A stretch of DNA of 59,798 nt from CAZLMG01 sp964560765 (GCA_964560765.1 CAZLMG010000024.1:1-59798); one strand, 5' to 3'. Shown: positions 17,652 to 26,635, numbered from the stretch's first letter. A program made the numbers and translations. Notes: generated by a model from the sequence alone, not told the origin.

Positions 17652-17924
17652 CTACTTCACTGCATCTTTCAGTTCTTTTCCGGGACGGAATACAGGAACT
17701 TTGCGAGCTGGGATCTGAATTTCTTGGCCTGTCTGCGGATTGCGGCCAACGCGAGCTTTGCGGTTAGATACAGCAAAGGTGCCAAAGCCAACCAACTTCA
17801 CACCATCTTTCTTCTTCACGTTTTTGCCGACGACATCAATAAATGCGTCAAGTGTACGCTCAGTATCGGCTTTCGTAAGATTGGTGACTTTGGAAATAGC
17901 TTCGACCAACTCGGCTTTATTCAT
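17652..17924 (-). CDS. hup: HU-family DNA-binding protein
   Basis: A 90-residue nucleoid protein that bends and compacts DNA as a dimer. It has MNKAELVEAISKVTNLTKADTE, GFGTFAV and the DNA-contacting arm RKARVGRNPQTGQEIQIPA ending VPVFRPGKELKDAV. Longer in-frame starts exist, but ATG 17924 has AGGAGGAGA just upstream (complement of 17930-17938). A perfect -35 hexamer TTGACA (complement of 17997-18002) lies about 75 bp further up. No IHF-specific features, so HU is the better call. Confidence 0.95.
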   Translation of the reverse strand: MNKAELVEAISKVTNLTKADTERTLDAFIDVVGKNVKKKDGVKLVGFGTFAVSNRKARVGRNPQTGQEIQIPARKVPVFRPGKELKDAVK

Positions 17925-17996
17925 AATTTCTCCTCCTAAAGAACAATATCGATGACTCTGGGTCTGTACCGTAAGATTTGCAATCATGCCATTTTC

Positions 17997-18002
17997 TGTC
18001 AA
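17997..18002 (-). promoter_or_regulatory. -35 box of the HU gene
   Basis: Perfect TTGACA on the minus strand, about 75 bp upstream of the HU start. The -10 at the expected 17-bp spacing (AAATCT) is poor, so the promoter call is tentative. Confidence 0.35.
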
Positions 18003-18122
18003 GGATTTGTCTACCGTGCACACAAAAAAATATCTTGACTCCCAGCGCCTTGGGCACCGCCTATACTGCGGCCACTCTTTGTTGGGCCGTTCGTGATATG
18101 ATCATCAAACGTAGTTGGAGGG

Positions 18123-18731
18123 ATGATGCGCTTATTTGTTGTGTGTTTTTTGGCACTGTTTGCTGCAGCCGGGTCGCGCGTCGCCCGCGCCGAAGTGATT
18201 GGTGACCGCCTCGTCATCGACGTCAATGGCACTCATTACACCCAGCGGCAGATCGAGGCTTACTATCTTGTTCGTGTGATCCTGAGTCAACAAGAGGGTG
18301 CTGGTTTTCCGCGCATCGATGCCAAGAATTGGCCACAGATCATCGATATGTTTAGGGTGGAAATATTGGTAGAACAAGAGGCTCTTCGACTTGGGAGCTT
18401 TCGCCCAGTTGATCGAGCAATTACTCATGCGACGGATATTTTTATGAGTCGAGTCAAGCAGAGTGCCCATGCCGAAAATATGATGAAGCGCTTGGGTCTG
18501 ACCGGGCTCTCGCTGACGCGAACTCTAACTACAGTCCTGCGCGCGGATGCTCTTCGGCGGAATAAAGAGCGGCAAATGGAAGCGGAAGGAGTAGCCGCTA
18601 GCGCGCAGGGTGAGACGCCATTATGGTTGCGAGATTTGAATCAACGATCCGTACATCGCACGTTTGAAGGTGCTGACGTTTACAAAGAAATACAGCCCAC
18701 AATGGGCAGAACGGCACCCAATGTCTTATGA
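18123..18731 (+). CDS. Periplasmic protein resembling a SurA N-terminal domain
   Basis: 202 residues with a signal peptide (LFVVCFLALFAAAGSRVARA). The mature part starts VIDVNGTHYTQRQIEAYYLVRVI and continues with an RVEILVEQEALRLG helix, the arrangement seen in the SurA/PrsA chaperone N-domain (VNG..IT..Ei, then a helix ending in lvlqEA). There is no PpiC-type isomerase domain; the protein ends after a charged helix. I infer a small periplasmic chaperone-like protein. GGAGGG just upstream supports the ATG at 18123 or 18126. The acetyltransferase gene overlaps its 3' end by 11 bp. Confidence 0.65.
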   Translation: MMRLFVVCFLALFAAAGSRVARAEVIGDRLVIDVNGTHYTQRQIEAYYLVRVILSQQEGAGFPRIDAKNWPQIIDMFRVEILVEQEALRLGSFRPVDRAITHATDIFMSRVKQSAHAENMMKRLGLTGLSLTRTLTTVLRADALRRNKERQMEAEGVAASAQGETPLWLRDLNQRSVHRTFEGADVYKEIQPTMGRTAPNVL

Positions 18732-19254
18732 TTTGCCCGTTCATCGCTTCGAAGGAACTCAGGATGACGTTGGCGGCCTGCGGGGAATCAGTCGTGCTTG
18801 GGAAGCTGGCGATAAATTCTGGGGCTTTGACGACATATTGGCGCTGCTGGAGCGCCGGTCGGCCCGGCTGTATTATGTGACCAGTCAAGACCTCAATCGA
18901 GCAGTGGATTCAGTCAATTCTCAGGCCCAGCTCATTGCCCTGATCAAGCCTAAGTGGGTCGGGGCAGTGCTCTTTAGCTCGGTCATGGAAGATGCTGACC
19001 TGATCTATTGCTTTGTTCTGCCTGACCATCGCCGGAAAGGATTTGCCAAGTCAATGCTTGAGCGCTCCATGGAAGTTCTGCGTCAGGAAGGCGTGCGTCG
19101 GATTACTTTGGAAGTTCGAACGTCGAATATAGGCGCACAGGCATTGTATGCGTCGTTGGGCTTCGTCACGATTGATCGTCGTCCCCGCTATTATGGCGGA
19201 ACTGAGGATGCGATTGTTATGCAGTGGCAGGCCCCGGCACTTGCTGGATCCTAG
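18721..19254 (+). CDS. GNAT-family N-acetyltransferase (RimI-like)
   Basis: 177 residues. A cytosolic acetyl-CoA-dependent N-acetyltransferase. The acetyl-CoA binding motif is VLPDHRRKGFAKSMLE (R-x-x-G-x-A), followed by ITLEVRTSNIGAQALYASLGFV, the typical motif B of RimI-type enzymes. ATG 18721 overlaps the upstream stop by 11 bp; the frame also opens at 18664, which would add 19 residues. The substrate could be a ribosomal protein N-terminus but is not determined. Confidence 0.85.
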   Translation: MSYDLPVHRFEGTQDDVGGLRGISRAWEAGDKFWGFDDILALLERRSARLYYVTSQDLNRAVDSVNSQAQLIALIKPKWVGAVLFSSVMEDADLIYCFVLPDHRRKGFAKSMLERSMEVLRQEGVRRITLEVRTSNIGAQALYASLGFVTIDRRPRYYGGTEDAIVMQWQAPALAGS

Positions 19255-19259
19255 TGGAC

Positions 19260-20324
19260 ATGCATTTACCCCGCCAGCTGATCTGGGTGCAAACAAGTTT
19301 CTTGGGTGATTTGGTGTTGACCACCGGCGCGATTGCCCTAGCCAAGCGGCGATGGCCAAATGTGCGTCAACTACTGGTGACAACTCCAGTTGGAGCCAGT
19401 CTCCTAAACGGGCATCCTTACCTTGATGGCGTGGTTTCCATGCAAAAGCGTGGATTGGGTATAGCGAATATGCTCAGCACGCGCCGCCGAGTTCGTGAGT
19501 GGACTGGTCCAAATGCAAAAGACTCCTACATTCTAGTGCCGCATCGAAGTCCGCGCACGGCATTGCTCAGTGCAAGCTTAGGCCACCCCAGCATTGGCTA
19601 TTGTGAGAATGCTTTGGCAGCCTTTTTGACCCATCGCGTTTCGCGTGTCTCTGTTTTGCACGAGGCTGTTCGTATTGCCCTGTTACTAGAGCCCTTGGGC
19701 GTACCGCGCGAAGATATCCTGGCAGTCCGCCCCTGGCTGCCAGATTTTGGTTCAGGAGCCGATCAGCGGTGGCGCGCTTTGGTAGGTGATTTTGATTCGT
19801 CACAAACCCTGATTGGAATAGCCCCGGGTAGCGTTTGGGGTACAAAGCGTTGGCCGCCAGAGAGTTTTCGTGTGCTCATTCAGAGCCTTCAGGAAGAATA
19901 TCCATCTTTTGGGCTCGTGTTGCTGGGCAGCAGCTCTGAAGTCGAGACGGCTGAGAAAGTTTTGGACGCCCACCTACCATCAGATCGCTTCGTAAACCTT
20001 GTCGGCAAGACGTCGTTCGCGGACATGCGCTTGGTGATGCGAAAGCTCTCGCTTCTGGTAACCAATGATAGCGCGCCGATGCATTTCGCATCGGCATTTA
20101 ACGTGCCGACGGTTGGGCTATTTGGGGCAACGAATTCCGCCATGGGATTTGGGCCGCTGGCGGATCGTTCGCGGGTTTGCGAAATTGATCTGAATTGTCG
20201 GCCGTGCAGCGATCATGGGCCGCAAGTCTGCCCTCTTGGGCATTTTCGCTGCATGCGCGACTTGAGCGTCGTGCAGGTCATGGATGCGATTAGGAGTATT
20301 CTTCCAGCAACTGCCGGGCAATGA
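19260..20324 (+). CDS. Glycosyltransferase family 9, heptosyltransferase-like (WaaF/WaaC type)
   Basis: 354 residues. GT-B enzyme likely adding heptose to the LPS inner core at the inner face of the cytoplasmic membrane. It has the N-terminal QTSFLGDLVLTTGAI motif, GIAPGSVWGTKRWPPESF and LLVTNDSAPMHFASAFNVPTVGLFGAT, all GT9 hallmarks, plus a cysteine-rich NCRPCSDHGPQVCPLGHFRC segment as in heptosyltransferase II. ATG 19260 is 5 bp after the acetyltransferase stop; GTG 19254 is also possible. Its 3' end overlaps the convergent acyl-CoA dehydrogenase by 35 bp. Confidence 0.88.
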   Translation: MHLPRQLIWVQTSFLGDLVLTTGAIALAKRRWPNVRQLLVTTPVGASLLNGHPYLDGVVSMQKRGLGIANMLSTRRRVREWTGPNAKDSYILVPHRSPRTALLSASLGHPSIGYCENALAAFLTHRVSRVSVLHEAVRIALLLEPLGVPREDILAVRPWLPDFGSGADQRWRALVGDFDSSQTLIGIAPGSVWGTKRWPPESFRVLIQSLQEEYPSFGLVLLGSSSEVETAEKVLDAHLPSDRFVNLVGKTSFADMRLVMRKLSLLVTNDSAPMHFASAFNVPTVGLFGATNSAMGFGPLADRSRVCEIDLNCRPCSDHGPQVCPLGHFRCMRDLSVVQVMDAIRSILPATAGQ

Positions 20325-21447
20325 TCAAGCGCTGAATCTGCTGGGTTCCTTCGTAGATTTGATAAATCTTGGCATCGCGATATAGCTTTTCCACCGGGTA
20401 CTCGGTGTTGTAGCCATAGCCCCCAAAGATTTGTATAGCGTCCGAAGTGACACGAACTGCGGTATCGCCCGCAAGGCATTTGGCCATGGACGCATATTTG
20501 CTGGAACGTCGCCCGGACTCGATCTCCTTGGCAGCTTGCCAAGTTAGTAAGCGTGAAGCTTCAATATCCTTGGCCATATCCGCCAGCATGAATGTTACCG
20601 CTTGATGTTGAGCGATCGCTTTGCCAAACGCCTTGCGCTCCTGGGCATACTTCACAGCGTACTCCATGGCTGAGCGCGCGACGCCGACGGCACCGGCAGC
20701 CACATTTGGCCGCGCGCTGTCAAATGCTCGCATGGCAATCTTAAATCCGTCGCCTTCCACACCCAATAGGTACTTCTTTGGAACGCGGACGTCTTGGAAA
20801 ACGATGGCCCGTGTATCGGAGCAGCGCTGACCGAGGTTTACCTCTTTCTTTCCAATCTTGATTCCAGGCAGCTTTGCCGGCATGGCAAAGGCACACATAG
20901 CCTTATGACCGGCGCCGGGCTCCATGGTCGCTAGTACGTAGAACCAACTGGCTACAGATGCGTTGGTGATCCACATCTTTTCGCCGTTCATGATGTAGTC
21001 GTCGCCATCGCGGCGGACAGTTGTTCGAATACCTTGAACGTCACTGCCTGCACCTGGCTCCGTGACGCAATAGGCAGCCATCACGGGGTTCTCTTTTGCT
21101 ATGGACATGGGTGCTGCGAGTTCTTCGACCAAGTCCTCGCGGCCACTGGCAACCAGGGGACTCAGGGCCAAATCGTTAGCGGCCATGGCTGTCGCTATTC
21201 CGGCACAACCGGCAGCGAGCTCCTCAGCGACAAGGACGTGCGCAAAGGCCTTCAGGCCGCTGCCACCAAATTTCTCTGGCAGATGCATGTTGAGCAAGCC
21301 TGCCTCATGAGCGCGACGAATGACCGGCCATGGGTATTCCATGGTCTGGTCAAAGTGGGATGCGTGTGGGACGATATCTTGTTTGGCGAATTGGCGCGCC
21401 GTGTCGCGGATGGCCAATTCTTCGTCAGATAAATTGAAATCAACCAT
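20290..21447 (-). CDS. Acyl-CoA dehydrogenase
   Basis: 385-residue FAD-dependent acyl-CoA dehydrogenase, cytosolic. It shows YCVTEPGAGSDVQGI, KMWITNASVASWFYVLA and, near the C-terminus, IYQIYEGTQQIQRLIIAR, where the Glu of YEGT is at the position of the catalytic base in short/medium-chain enzymes. It is 38 bp downstream of upp on the same strand, so it may be the last gene of the uracil operon, though a separate role in fatty-acid or branched-chain degradation is equally possible. CGAGGAAC precedes the ATG at 21447. Confidence 0.93.
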   Translation of the reverse strand: MVDFNLSDEELAIRDTARQFAKQDIVPHASHFDQTMEYPWPVIRRAHEAGLLNMHLPEKFGGSGLKAFAHVLVAEELAAGCAGIATAMAANDLALSPLVASGREDLVEELAAPMSIAKENPVMAAYCVTEPGAGSDVQGIRTTVRRDGDDYIMNGEKMWITNASVASWFYVLATMEPGAGHKAMCAFAMPAKLPGIKIGKKEVNLGQRCSDTRAIVFQDVRVPKKYLLGVEGDGFKIAMRAFDSARPNVAAGAVGVARSAMEYAVKYAQERKAFGKAIAQHQAVTFMLADMAKDIEASRLLTWQAAKEIESGRRSSKYASMAKCLAGDTAVRVTSDAIQIFGGYGYNTEYPVEKLYRDAKIYQIYEGTQQIQRLIIARQLLEEYS

Positions 21448-21485
21448 GTTCCTCGGCCTTTCGCTCGTTCGCTAGCGTGGAGGGC

Positions 21486-22118
21486 TCACTTGGTGCCGAA
21501 TAAACGGTCGCCTGCGTCGCCCAGCCCGGGAAGGATATACCCTTTTTCGTTCAGCTGTCGATCTAATGCGGCAGTATAAATGGGTACATCGGGGTGCTGC
21601 TCATGAAATGCCTCAACGCCTTCTGGCGCCGCAAGGAGGCACATGAACTTGATAGAGCGTGGTTGCGCTTCTTTCAGTCGGTGCACTGCCGCAATCGCCG
21701 AATGACCTGTCGCCAACATGGGATCAACGACGATCAAGTCCCGGTCTTGAACATCAGCCGGCAACTTGAAGTAATACTCGATGGCCACTAACGTTTTGGG
21801 ATCGCGGTAAATGCCAATGTGGCCGATACGTGCTGAGGGTAGGAGGCTGAGCATGCCGTCTAGAAAGCCATTGCCGGCGCGTAAGATAGAGACGATCACC
21901 ATTTTCTTGCCTTCTAGTACTGGCGATTTTGTCTTTTCCAGTGGCGTCTCCACGTCGATTTGCATCAGCGGCAGGTCGCGAGTGATTTCGTAGGCCAGCA
22001 ACATGCTGATCTCATGGCACAGCGTTCGAAATTTAGCGGTGCTCGTGTCCTTCTTTCGCATGATCGTCAGCTTATGCTGAATCAATGGGTGCTTGATAAT
22101 GTGCAGATTATTTTCCAT
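21486..22118 (-). CDS. upp: Uracil phosphoribosyltransferase
   Basis: 210 residues. Converts uracil and PRPP to UMP. The PRPP motif VVDPMLATGHSA and the C-terminal uracil-binding YILPGLGDAGDRLFGT are complete. The frame is open to 22178, but ATG 22118 has AGGAGATC directly upstream. It lies 13 bp after the URC4 gene. In the URC pathway the phosphoribosyltransferase (URC6 in yeast) performs the first step, so here it may serve uracil degradation as well as salvage. Confidence 0.95.
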   Translation of the reverse strand: MENNLHIIKHPLIQHKLTIMRKKDTSTAKFRTLCHEISMLLAYEITRDLPLMQIDVETPLEKTKSPVLEGKKMVIVSILRAGNGFLDGMLSLLPSARIGHIGIYRDPKTLVAIEYYFKLPADVQDRDLIVVDPMLATGHSAIAAVHRLKEAQPRSIKFMCLLAAPEGVEAFHEQHPDVPIYTAALDRQLNEKGYILPGLGDAGDRLFGTK

Positions 22119-22131
22119 AACTTTCGATCTC

Positions 22132-23388
22132 CTAAAACACAGTTCCATCACTGATAATCTTGATAGGGGGGCCGCCATCTTGTCGTTTTTGTGCAGCTAT
22201 GCGTCGTCCGGCACTCCATGTCCCGCCTTGTAAGATTCGTGCCAGTGGCATGCTGGTGGAATCCATTCCCAGGCGCTGCCTAACCTGTGCGCCCAACTCG
22301 TCTAACAAGCAAACGGTGCACGCCCGCCACTCGATGATCGCGCGATCCTCGGCTTTGAAACCGCGGTCGCTGGGGTGATCTAAAAACTCCAGTACACCAA
22401 AGTCCGTAAGCAGGCCTCCATTCCGATACTCAGGCAGCCCGGTCAAGGCGTCAAGATTGCGAATGCGGAATCCGGCGAGTTCAAATGGCTCAAGCAAAGA
22501 GTAAGTTAGCCACTGGGACAGCTTATGAAAGGCGACGAGTTCTTGTGTTTCGTCATTGCGCACAACGGCGGGGTGTCGCCAGACATCTCCGAGATTGATG
22601 CCTTGCAATGACAGGCGACCAGGCCAGATCGGGCCGAGACCGTCAAGGATTGCTTCAAGAATATCGCTCGCATCGATGTGGACACCATCGGCGCTTAGCG
22701 TGGCGATGTAATCAAACAGTCTTCCAAGGCGAGCCTCGGTACCAAAAATGAGAGGTTGGGCCTGCATCGTAACCCCAAGGTTGCGAAGCAATTCACAGCG
22801 ACCATGAACTCCAACAAGCGGATTGTCGGTGGAAACCTGAAAAGCCTTTTCCACCGCCGCGTCGCTGAGCTGGGAAAGATGTTTGCCGAATATGCCGCTC
22901 GCTGAGGAATCTGCGCCAAAGCCATCGTTTAGATACATGTGCCACGATGCGAGGGCTAAGCCTTCAGAACGACCAATGGTGACACCGGTCGTGGGCTCGT
23001 GAAAACGCCAGGTCATGCCCGCGCCGGCATCCAACAAGACACTGAGGATGGTCACCTCAATGAGTCGTCGCGCTTGTTCCTCGTTGGTAACTTGTTGCCA
23101 CTGATTGCGAATCATAGCCACTCGATCATGGCCGGCGGCTTCGAAGTGGCGCCATCGACCATGATAGGGAATGTTACCTTCGGGATAATTTTGGCGAATC
23201 TCATCCAGGACGAAATCAACGACGAGGGGCATTGGCTGCAAATCGAGTTTCAACTGCGAGGATTCGCCGCCAGCAACATAGCGATACACGGCGGAGCAGC
23301 GTTCGCGCACAGCAGCTGCAGCCAGAATCTGCCGCACCGAAGCTGACATATGCTCGCGTGCTGGCGCGACTGGCGTCGCACTAGTCAT
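22132..23388 (-). CDS. URC4/urg3-family protein (DUF1688), uracil catabolism
   Basis: 418 residues. Recognised from the DUF1688 pattern: an N-terminal AAVRERCSAVYRYV helix, then IPYHGRWRHFEAAGHDR and VTIGRSEGLALASWHMY, ending RILQGGTWSAGRRIAAQKRQDGGPP. Fungal and bacterial members act in the URC uracil degradation pathway; the exact reaction is not settled to my knowledge. ATG 23388 overlaps the stop of the URC1-like gene by 8 bp (ATGACTAG), so translation is coupled. The frame extends to 23472, but that lies inside the upstream gene. Confidence 0.85.
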   Translation of the reverse strand: MTSATPVAPAREHMSASVRQILAAAAVRERCSAVYRYVAGGESSQLKLDLQPMPLVVDFVLDEIRQNYPEGNIPYHGRWRHFEAAGHDRVAMIRNQWQQVTNEEQARRLIEVTILSVLLDAGAGMTWRFHEPTTGVTIGRSEGLALASWHMYLNDGFGADSSASGIFGKHLSQLSDAAVEKAFQVSTDNPLVGVHGRCELLRNLGVTMQAQPLIFGTEARLGRLFDYIATLSADGVHIDASDILEAILDGLGPIWPGRLSLQGINLGDVWRHPAVVRNDETQELVAFHKLSQWLTYSLLEPFELAGFRIRNLDALTGLPEYRNGGLLTDFGVLEFLDHPSDRGFKAEDRAIIEWRACTVCLLDELGAQVRQRLGMDSTSMPLARILQGGTWSAGRRIAAQKRQDGGPPIKIISDGTVF

Positions 23389-24637
23389 CGAGTTTCCGTC
23401 CCTTGGCTTTGGCGAGCTCTGCGGCATTGGGTACGTGGCCATCCGCAAAGTAACCCGCGGCCTTCTTGGCATCCATTTCCACCTTGGCGTCTTCTGGGAT
23501 CATGTCATCCGGAATGGTCACGCGTTCGTCGATTTGAATGCCGGCCCGTGCCAGGGCGTCGAACTTCATATTGCTCATGGATGCAAAGCGCTGGATGCGC
23601 GTAATTCCGAGCCAATGTAGAACGTCGGGCATCAATTCTTGGAAGCGAACGTCTTGCACCCCTGCCACGCATTCCGTGCGTTCGAAGTACTTCTCGGCTC
23701 GGTCACCGCCCTCTTGTCGTTTACGGGCGTTGTAGACGAGAAATTTGGTGACTTCGCCAAGCGCTCGGCCTTCTTTGCGGTTGTAAATGACCACACCCGC
23801 TCCGCCCGCTTGCGCAGATTCGATGCAAATTTCGATGCCATGCGTCAGATATGGACGGCAGGTACAAATGTCGGAACCGAACACGTCGGAGCCATTGCAC
23901 TCATCATGCACGCGACAGGCAAGATGCACATTGGGGTTTGGAATGGATGGAACATCACCAAAAAGGTAGATGGACGTGCCGCCAATGGGTGGCAAGAAAA
24001 CTTCCAAATCTGGGCGTGTAACCAATTCGGGATACATGCCTGCAGTGTTTTCGAAAAGGCTTACGCGTAAATCAGCTTCAGTCACATTAAATCGTTTGGC
24101 AATCCCTGGTAGATACCAGACAGGTTCAATCGCGACCTTTGTCACATTGCAATCGCCGGACTCCAGAAGAACTTTGCCATCGGCCTTGATGCGACCGATG
24201 CGCATCGCCTCTAACAACTCTGGAAATTTGATGCGGGCTTTGGTTACCGCAACTGTTGGGCGTATATCAAAACCGTCGGCAATCATTTTGCCATAGTGAT
24301 CACTCACTAAGTGGCCGATTGGATCCATGGAAACTATTTTTTCTGGGTCAAGCCATTGTGGATTCGGGCCGATGGGAGCCGCAGGTGTTGTGTTGGTTAG
24401 ATCGGGTTTGTGATCACCCTTCAAGGCACCTGCGGCAATGGCTAGGGCTCGATACACGCTGTACGATCCTGAATGCGTACCAATCGCATTGCGATGAGCT
24501 GGGTTTGTTGTGGTCGCAATAATGGGACCGCGCTCTTCGGGAGTCTTTGCGCCCCAATGGATCGGCAGTGGTTTAGGGCCATGCGGCCCGGGATGGGTTA
24601 CGAGTTTGATGTGTTTGTAGATGTTTTTGCCCGTCAT
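23381..24637 (-). CDS. URC1-type GTP cyclohydrolase II homologue
   Basis: 418 residues. It contains a RibA-like core: RVHDECNGSDVFGSDICTC with the three zinc-type cysteines, then VIYNRKEGRALG, the GTP cyclohydrolase II active-site segment. Around it are a long N-terminal extension (about 230 residues, MDPIGHLVSDHYGKM) and a C-terminal tail unlike riboflavin enzymes. This is the architecture of URC1, the pyrimidine catabolism branch of the family, where the ring of a uracil ribonucleotide rather than GTP is thought to be opened. Adjacent URC4 and upp genes support that. Start: ATG 24637 with GGAGTGACTA upstream. Confidence 0.85.
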   Translation of the reverse strand: MTGKNIYKHIKLVTHPGPHGPKPLPIHWGAKTPEERGPIIATTTNPAHRNAIGTHSGSYSVYRALAIAAGALKGDHKPDLTNTTPAAPIGPNPQWLDPEKIVSMDPIGHLVSDHYGKMIADGFDIRPTVAVTKARIKFPELLEAMRIGRIKADGKVLLESGDCNVTKVAIEPVWYLPGIAKRFNVTEADLRVSLFENTAGMYPELVTRPDLEVFLPPIGGTSIYLFGDVPSIPNPNVHLACRVHDECNGSDVFGSDICTCRPYLTHGIEICIESAQAGGAGVVIYNRKEGRALGEVTKFLVYNARKRQEGGDRAEKYFERTECVAGVQDVRFQELMPDVLHWLGITRIQRFASMSNMKFDALARAGIQIDERVTIPDDMIPEDAKVEMDAKKAAGYFADGHVPNAAELAKAKGRKLDD

Positions 24638-24689
24638 TAGTCACTCCGTCAGATCGCGTCACAGCGGTCCTGAAAAATGGGTGGATATT

Positions 24690-26165
24690 TTACGACATCC
24701 AATTCAAGTCGCGCTGCATTTCCCACTTTATTGTTATCTTCTTCTTCTGTGTCCAAAAGTCCAACACACCTTCCCCGGTAATGTCGCCTTGCCCAAACTT
24801 GGATTCCTTAGTACCGCCGAATGAGAAGGGTTCGCGTGGAACGGGAACGCCGACGTTGATGCCAATCATGCCGCTGCTGGCTGACTCTGCAACGTAGCGG
24901 GCGACAGCCCCATTGGTGGTGAAGATGGACGTGGCGTTGCCATAGCGATTTCCGTGCTCGAGGCACAAGGCCTGTGGCAAGGTTGGAACTCGTACAATCG
25001 TCAATACCGGCCCAAAGATTTCATCTGTGGCACACTGTTGATCCGGTTTCGCGCCGTCGATAATCGTCGGCCCCACCCAGAAGCCACCTTCGTAACCCGT
25101 GGGTGGCTTTGAGTGTCGTCCGTCCAGCAAAAGCTTGCAGCCGTCACTTTCAGCTTTGTCGATGGCAGCGATGATGCGTTGTTTGGCAGCCGCGTCCACA
25201 ATGGCGCCCATGTCCGTGCCCAGTCGCACTTCCCTGGCGCGCGCAACGATAGAATCGATCAATCTCTGGACGTCGCCAATGGCGAGCATCAGGCTGGCGG
25301 CCATGCAACGTTGGCCTGCACATCCCAGGAACGATTTGATCACACCATCGACGGTCATATCGTGATCGGCGTCAGGGACGACCATTAGAAAATTTTTTGC
25401 GCCGCCAAGACACAAAGCGCGTTTGCCGAGTGCGGTGGTGCGCTGATACACGGCCTTGGCTACTGGTGTTGAACCGACAAACGCAACGGCTGACACGTCC
25501 TGGTGATCGATGATCGACTCCACAGTGCGCCGATCCCCGTGTACCAGGCTGAAAACGCCAGCGGGAAAACCGGCCTCTTGCATCAGTTCGCTGATGCGCG
25601 TCATGGTCAATGGTACTTTCTCCGAGGGCTTCAGGATGAAGCAGTTGCCGAGCGTTACGGCGATGGGGAACATCCACATAGGAACCATCGCTGGAAAGTT
25701 GAATGGCACGATACCGGCGACAATCCCCAGCGGTTCGCGACGGTACTCGCAGGAAACACCGCGGCTGACATCCATGGCACCGCCGCTGTCGAGATTTTGC
25801 AGACTCAGGGCGAACTCGCAAACTTCGATGCCCTTCATGACCCCAGCCTTGCCCTCATCCACCGTCTTGCCGGATTCGGCCGCGGCAAGATGCCCCAGCT
25901 CGTCAAGGTGCTTAAGGACTAGTTCACGAAATTGGAAGAGGATGCGGCATCGCTCTTTGAGGGACGTCGCTCGCCAAGCGGGAAAAGCCTGCCTTGCGGC
26001 ATCAACTGCCGCCGCGACTTGCTCCTGTCTGGCCAGGGGAACGCGTCCGATAATCGTGCCTGTATAAGGGCTGGTGACTGGCAGGCTTTCACCAGTCATG
26101 GGTGCCCAACTGCCACCGATGAGATGCCGTACATCGCGCGGCGACTCTGGTATCTTGACTTGCAT
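24690..26165 (-). CDS. mmsA: CoA-acylating methylmalonate-semialdehyde dehydrogenase
   Basis: 491-residue aldehyde dehydrogenase. The active-site segment FLGCAGQRCMAASL and the neighbouring VAFVGSTPVAKAVY and PREPFSFGGTKESKFG are typical of the CoA-acylating MMSDH branch, which turns methylmalonate or malonate semialdehyde into propionyl- or acetyl-CoA. It is first in the operon, 52 bp before the URC1 gene. In the URC pathway 3-hydroxypropionate is a product, and oxidation to malonate semialdehyde followed by this enzyme would yield acetyl-CoA. That link is inference. GAGG lies 6 bp before the ATG. Confidence 0.92.
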   Translation of the reverse strand: MQVKIPESPRDVRHLIGGSWAPMTGESLPVTSPYTGTIIGRVPLARQEQVAAAVDAARQAFPAWRATSLKERCRILFQFRELVLKHLDELGHLAAAESGKTVDEGKAGVMKGIEVCEFALSLQNLDSGGAMDVSRGVSCEYRREPLGIVAGIVPFNFPAMVPMWMFPIAVTLGNCFILKPSEKVPLTMTRISELMQEAGFPAGVFSLVHGDRRTVESIIDHQDVSAVAFVGSTPVAKAVYQRTTALGKRALCLGGAKNFLMVVPDADHDMTVDGVIKSFLGCAGQRCMAASLMLAIGDVQRLIDSIVARAREVRLGTDMGAIVDAAAKQRIIAAIDKAESDGCKLLLDGRHSKPPTGYEGGFWVGPTIIDGAKPDQQCATDEIFGPVLTIVRVPTLPQALCLEHGNRYGNATSIFTTNGAVARYVAESASSGMIGINVGVPVPREPFSFGGTKESKFGQGDITGEGVLDFWTQKKKITIKWEMQRDLNWMS

Positions 26166-26350
26166 GCTTTGGCCTCAATGCCGTTAAAGTCATTGTTCGC
26201 AAGGATGCTAGACCATACCCTAAGGAAGTCGACTCGGCTATACCACTATGTTGCCTGCGGCGGGCGCTCCTGGCGCAGTTGCCCCATGGTGTTTCCTGGG
26301 TACCCGTGGTAGTTTTTTGGTCGGATGCCACAACAGAACTTGAGGGAACG

Positions 26351-26635
26351 ATGCTGCGAATTTGCACTGCCATTTTGCTCAGTTTAGTACTTACCGCTTG
26401 CTTCACGTCGAAAAAGCGCCACCAGCCAAGATCAGATACGGGCGCTCAGGACGAGGACCCCGATCCATTTCCGCCCGCGGCCGAGGGTGAAGTGTGCGGG
26501 ACTATTGCTGGAATTTTGTGTAAAGAGGGTCTGGAGTGCAAGCTGGAGTCGAATGATCCCGAGCAAACGGACAAGGCGGGGATTTGCGTAAAAGTCATTG
26601 TGCCGCCAGTGCCGGTTGATGTGGATGGAGATTGA
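26351..26635 (+). CDS. Small Cys-rich lipoprotein
   Basis: 94 residues. ATG 26351 (TGAGGGA upstream) opens a signal peptide ending in the lipobox LTAC. After an acidic linker comes CGTIAGILCKEGLECKLE, then DKAGICV, a pattern of four cysteines seen in many small extracytoplasmic modules of myxobacteria and Bdellovibrio (CGGIAG..C..GL.C...GxC). Probably a disulfide-stabilised surface or periplasmic lipoprotein of unknown role. It faces away from the uracil operon. Confidence 0.72.
   Translation: MLRICTAILLSLVLTACFTSKKRHQPRSDTGAQDEDPDPFPPAAEGEVCGTIAGILCKEGLECKLESNDPEQTDKAGICVKVIVPPVPVDVDGD

Noticed and set aside
18031..18064. Sigma70-like promoter TTGACT...TATACT ahead of the SurA-N-like gene
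   Set aside because: The spacer is about 21 bp, too long for a normal promoter.
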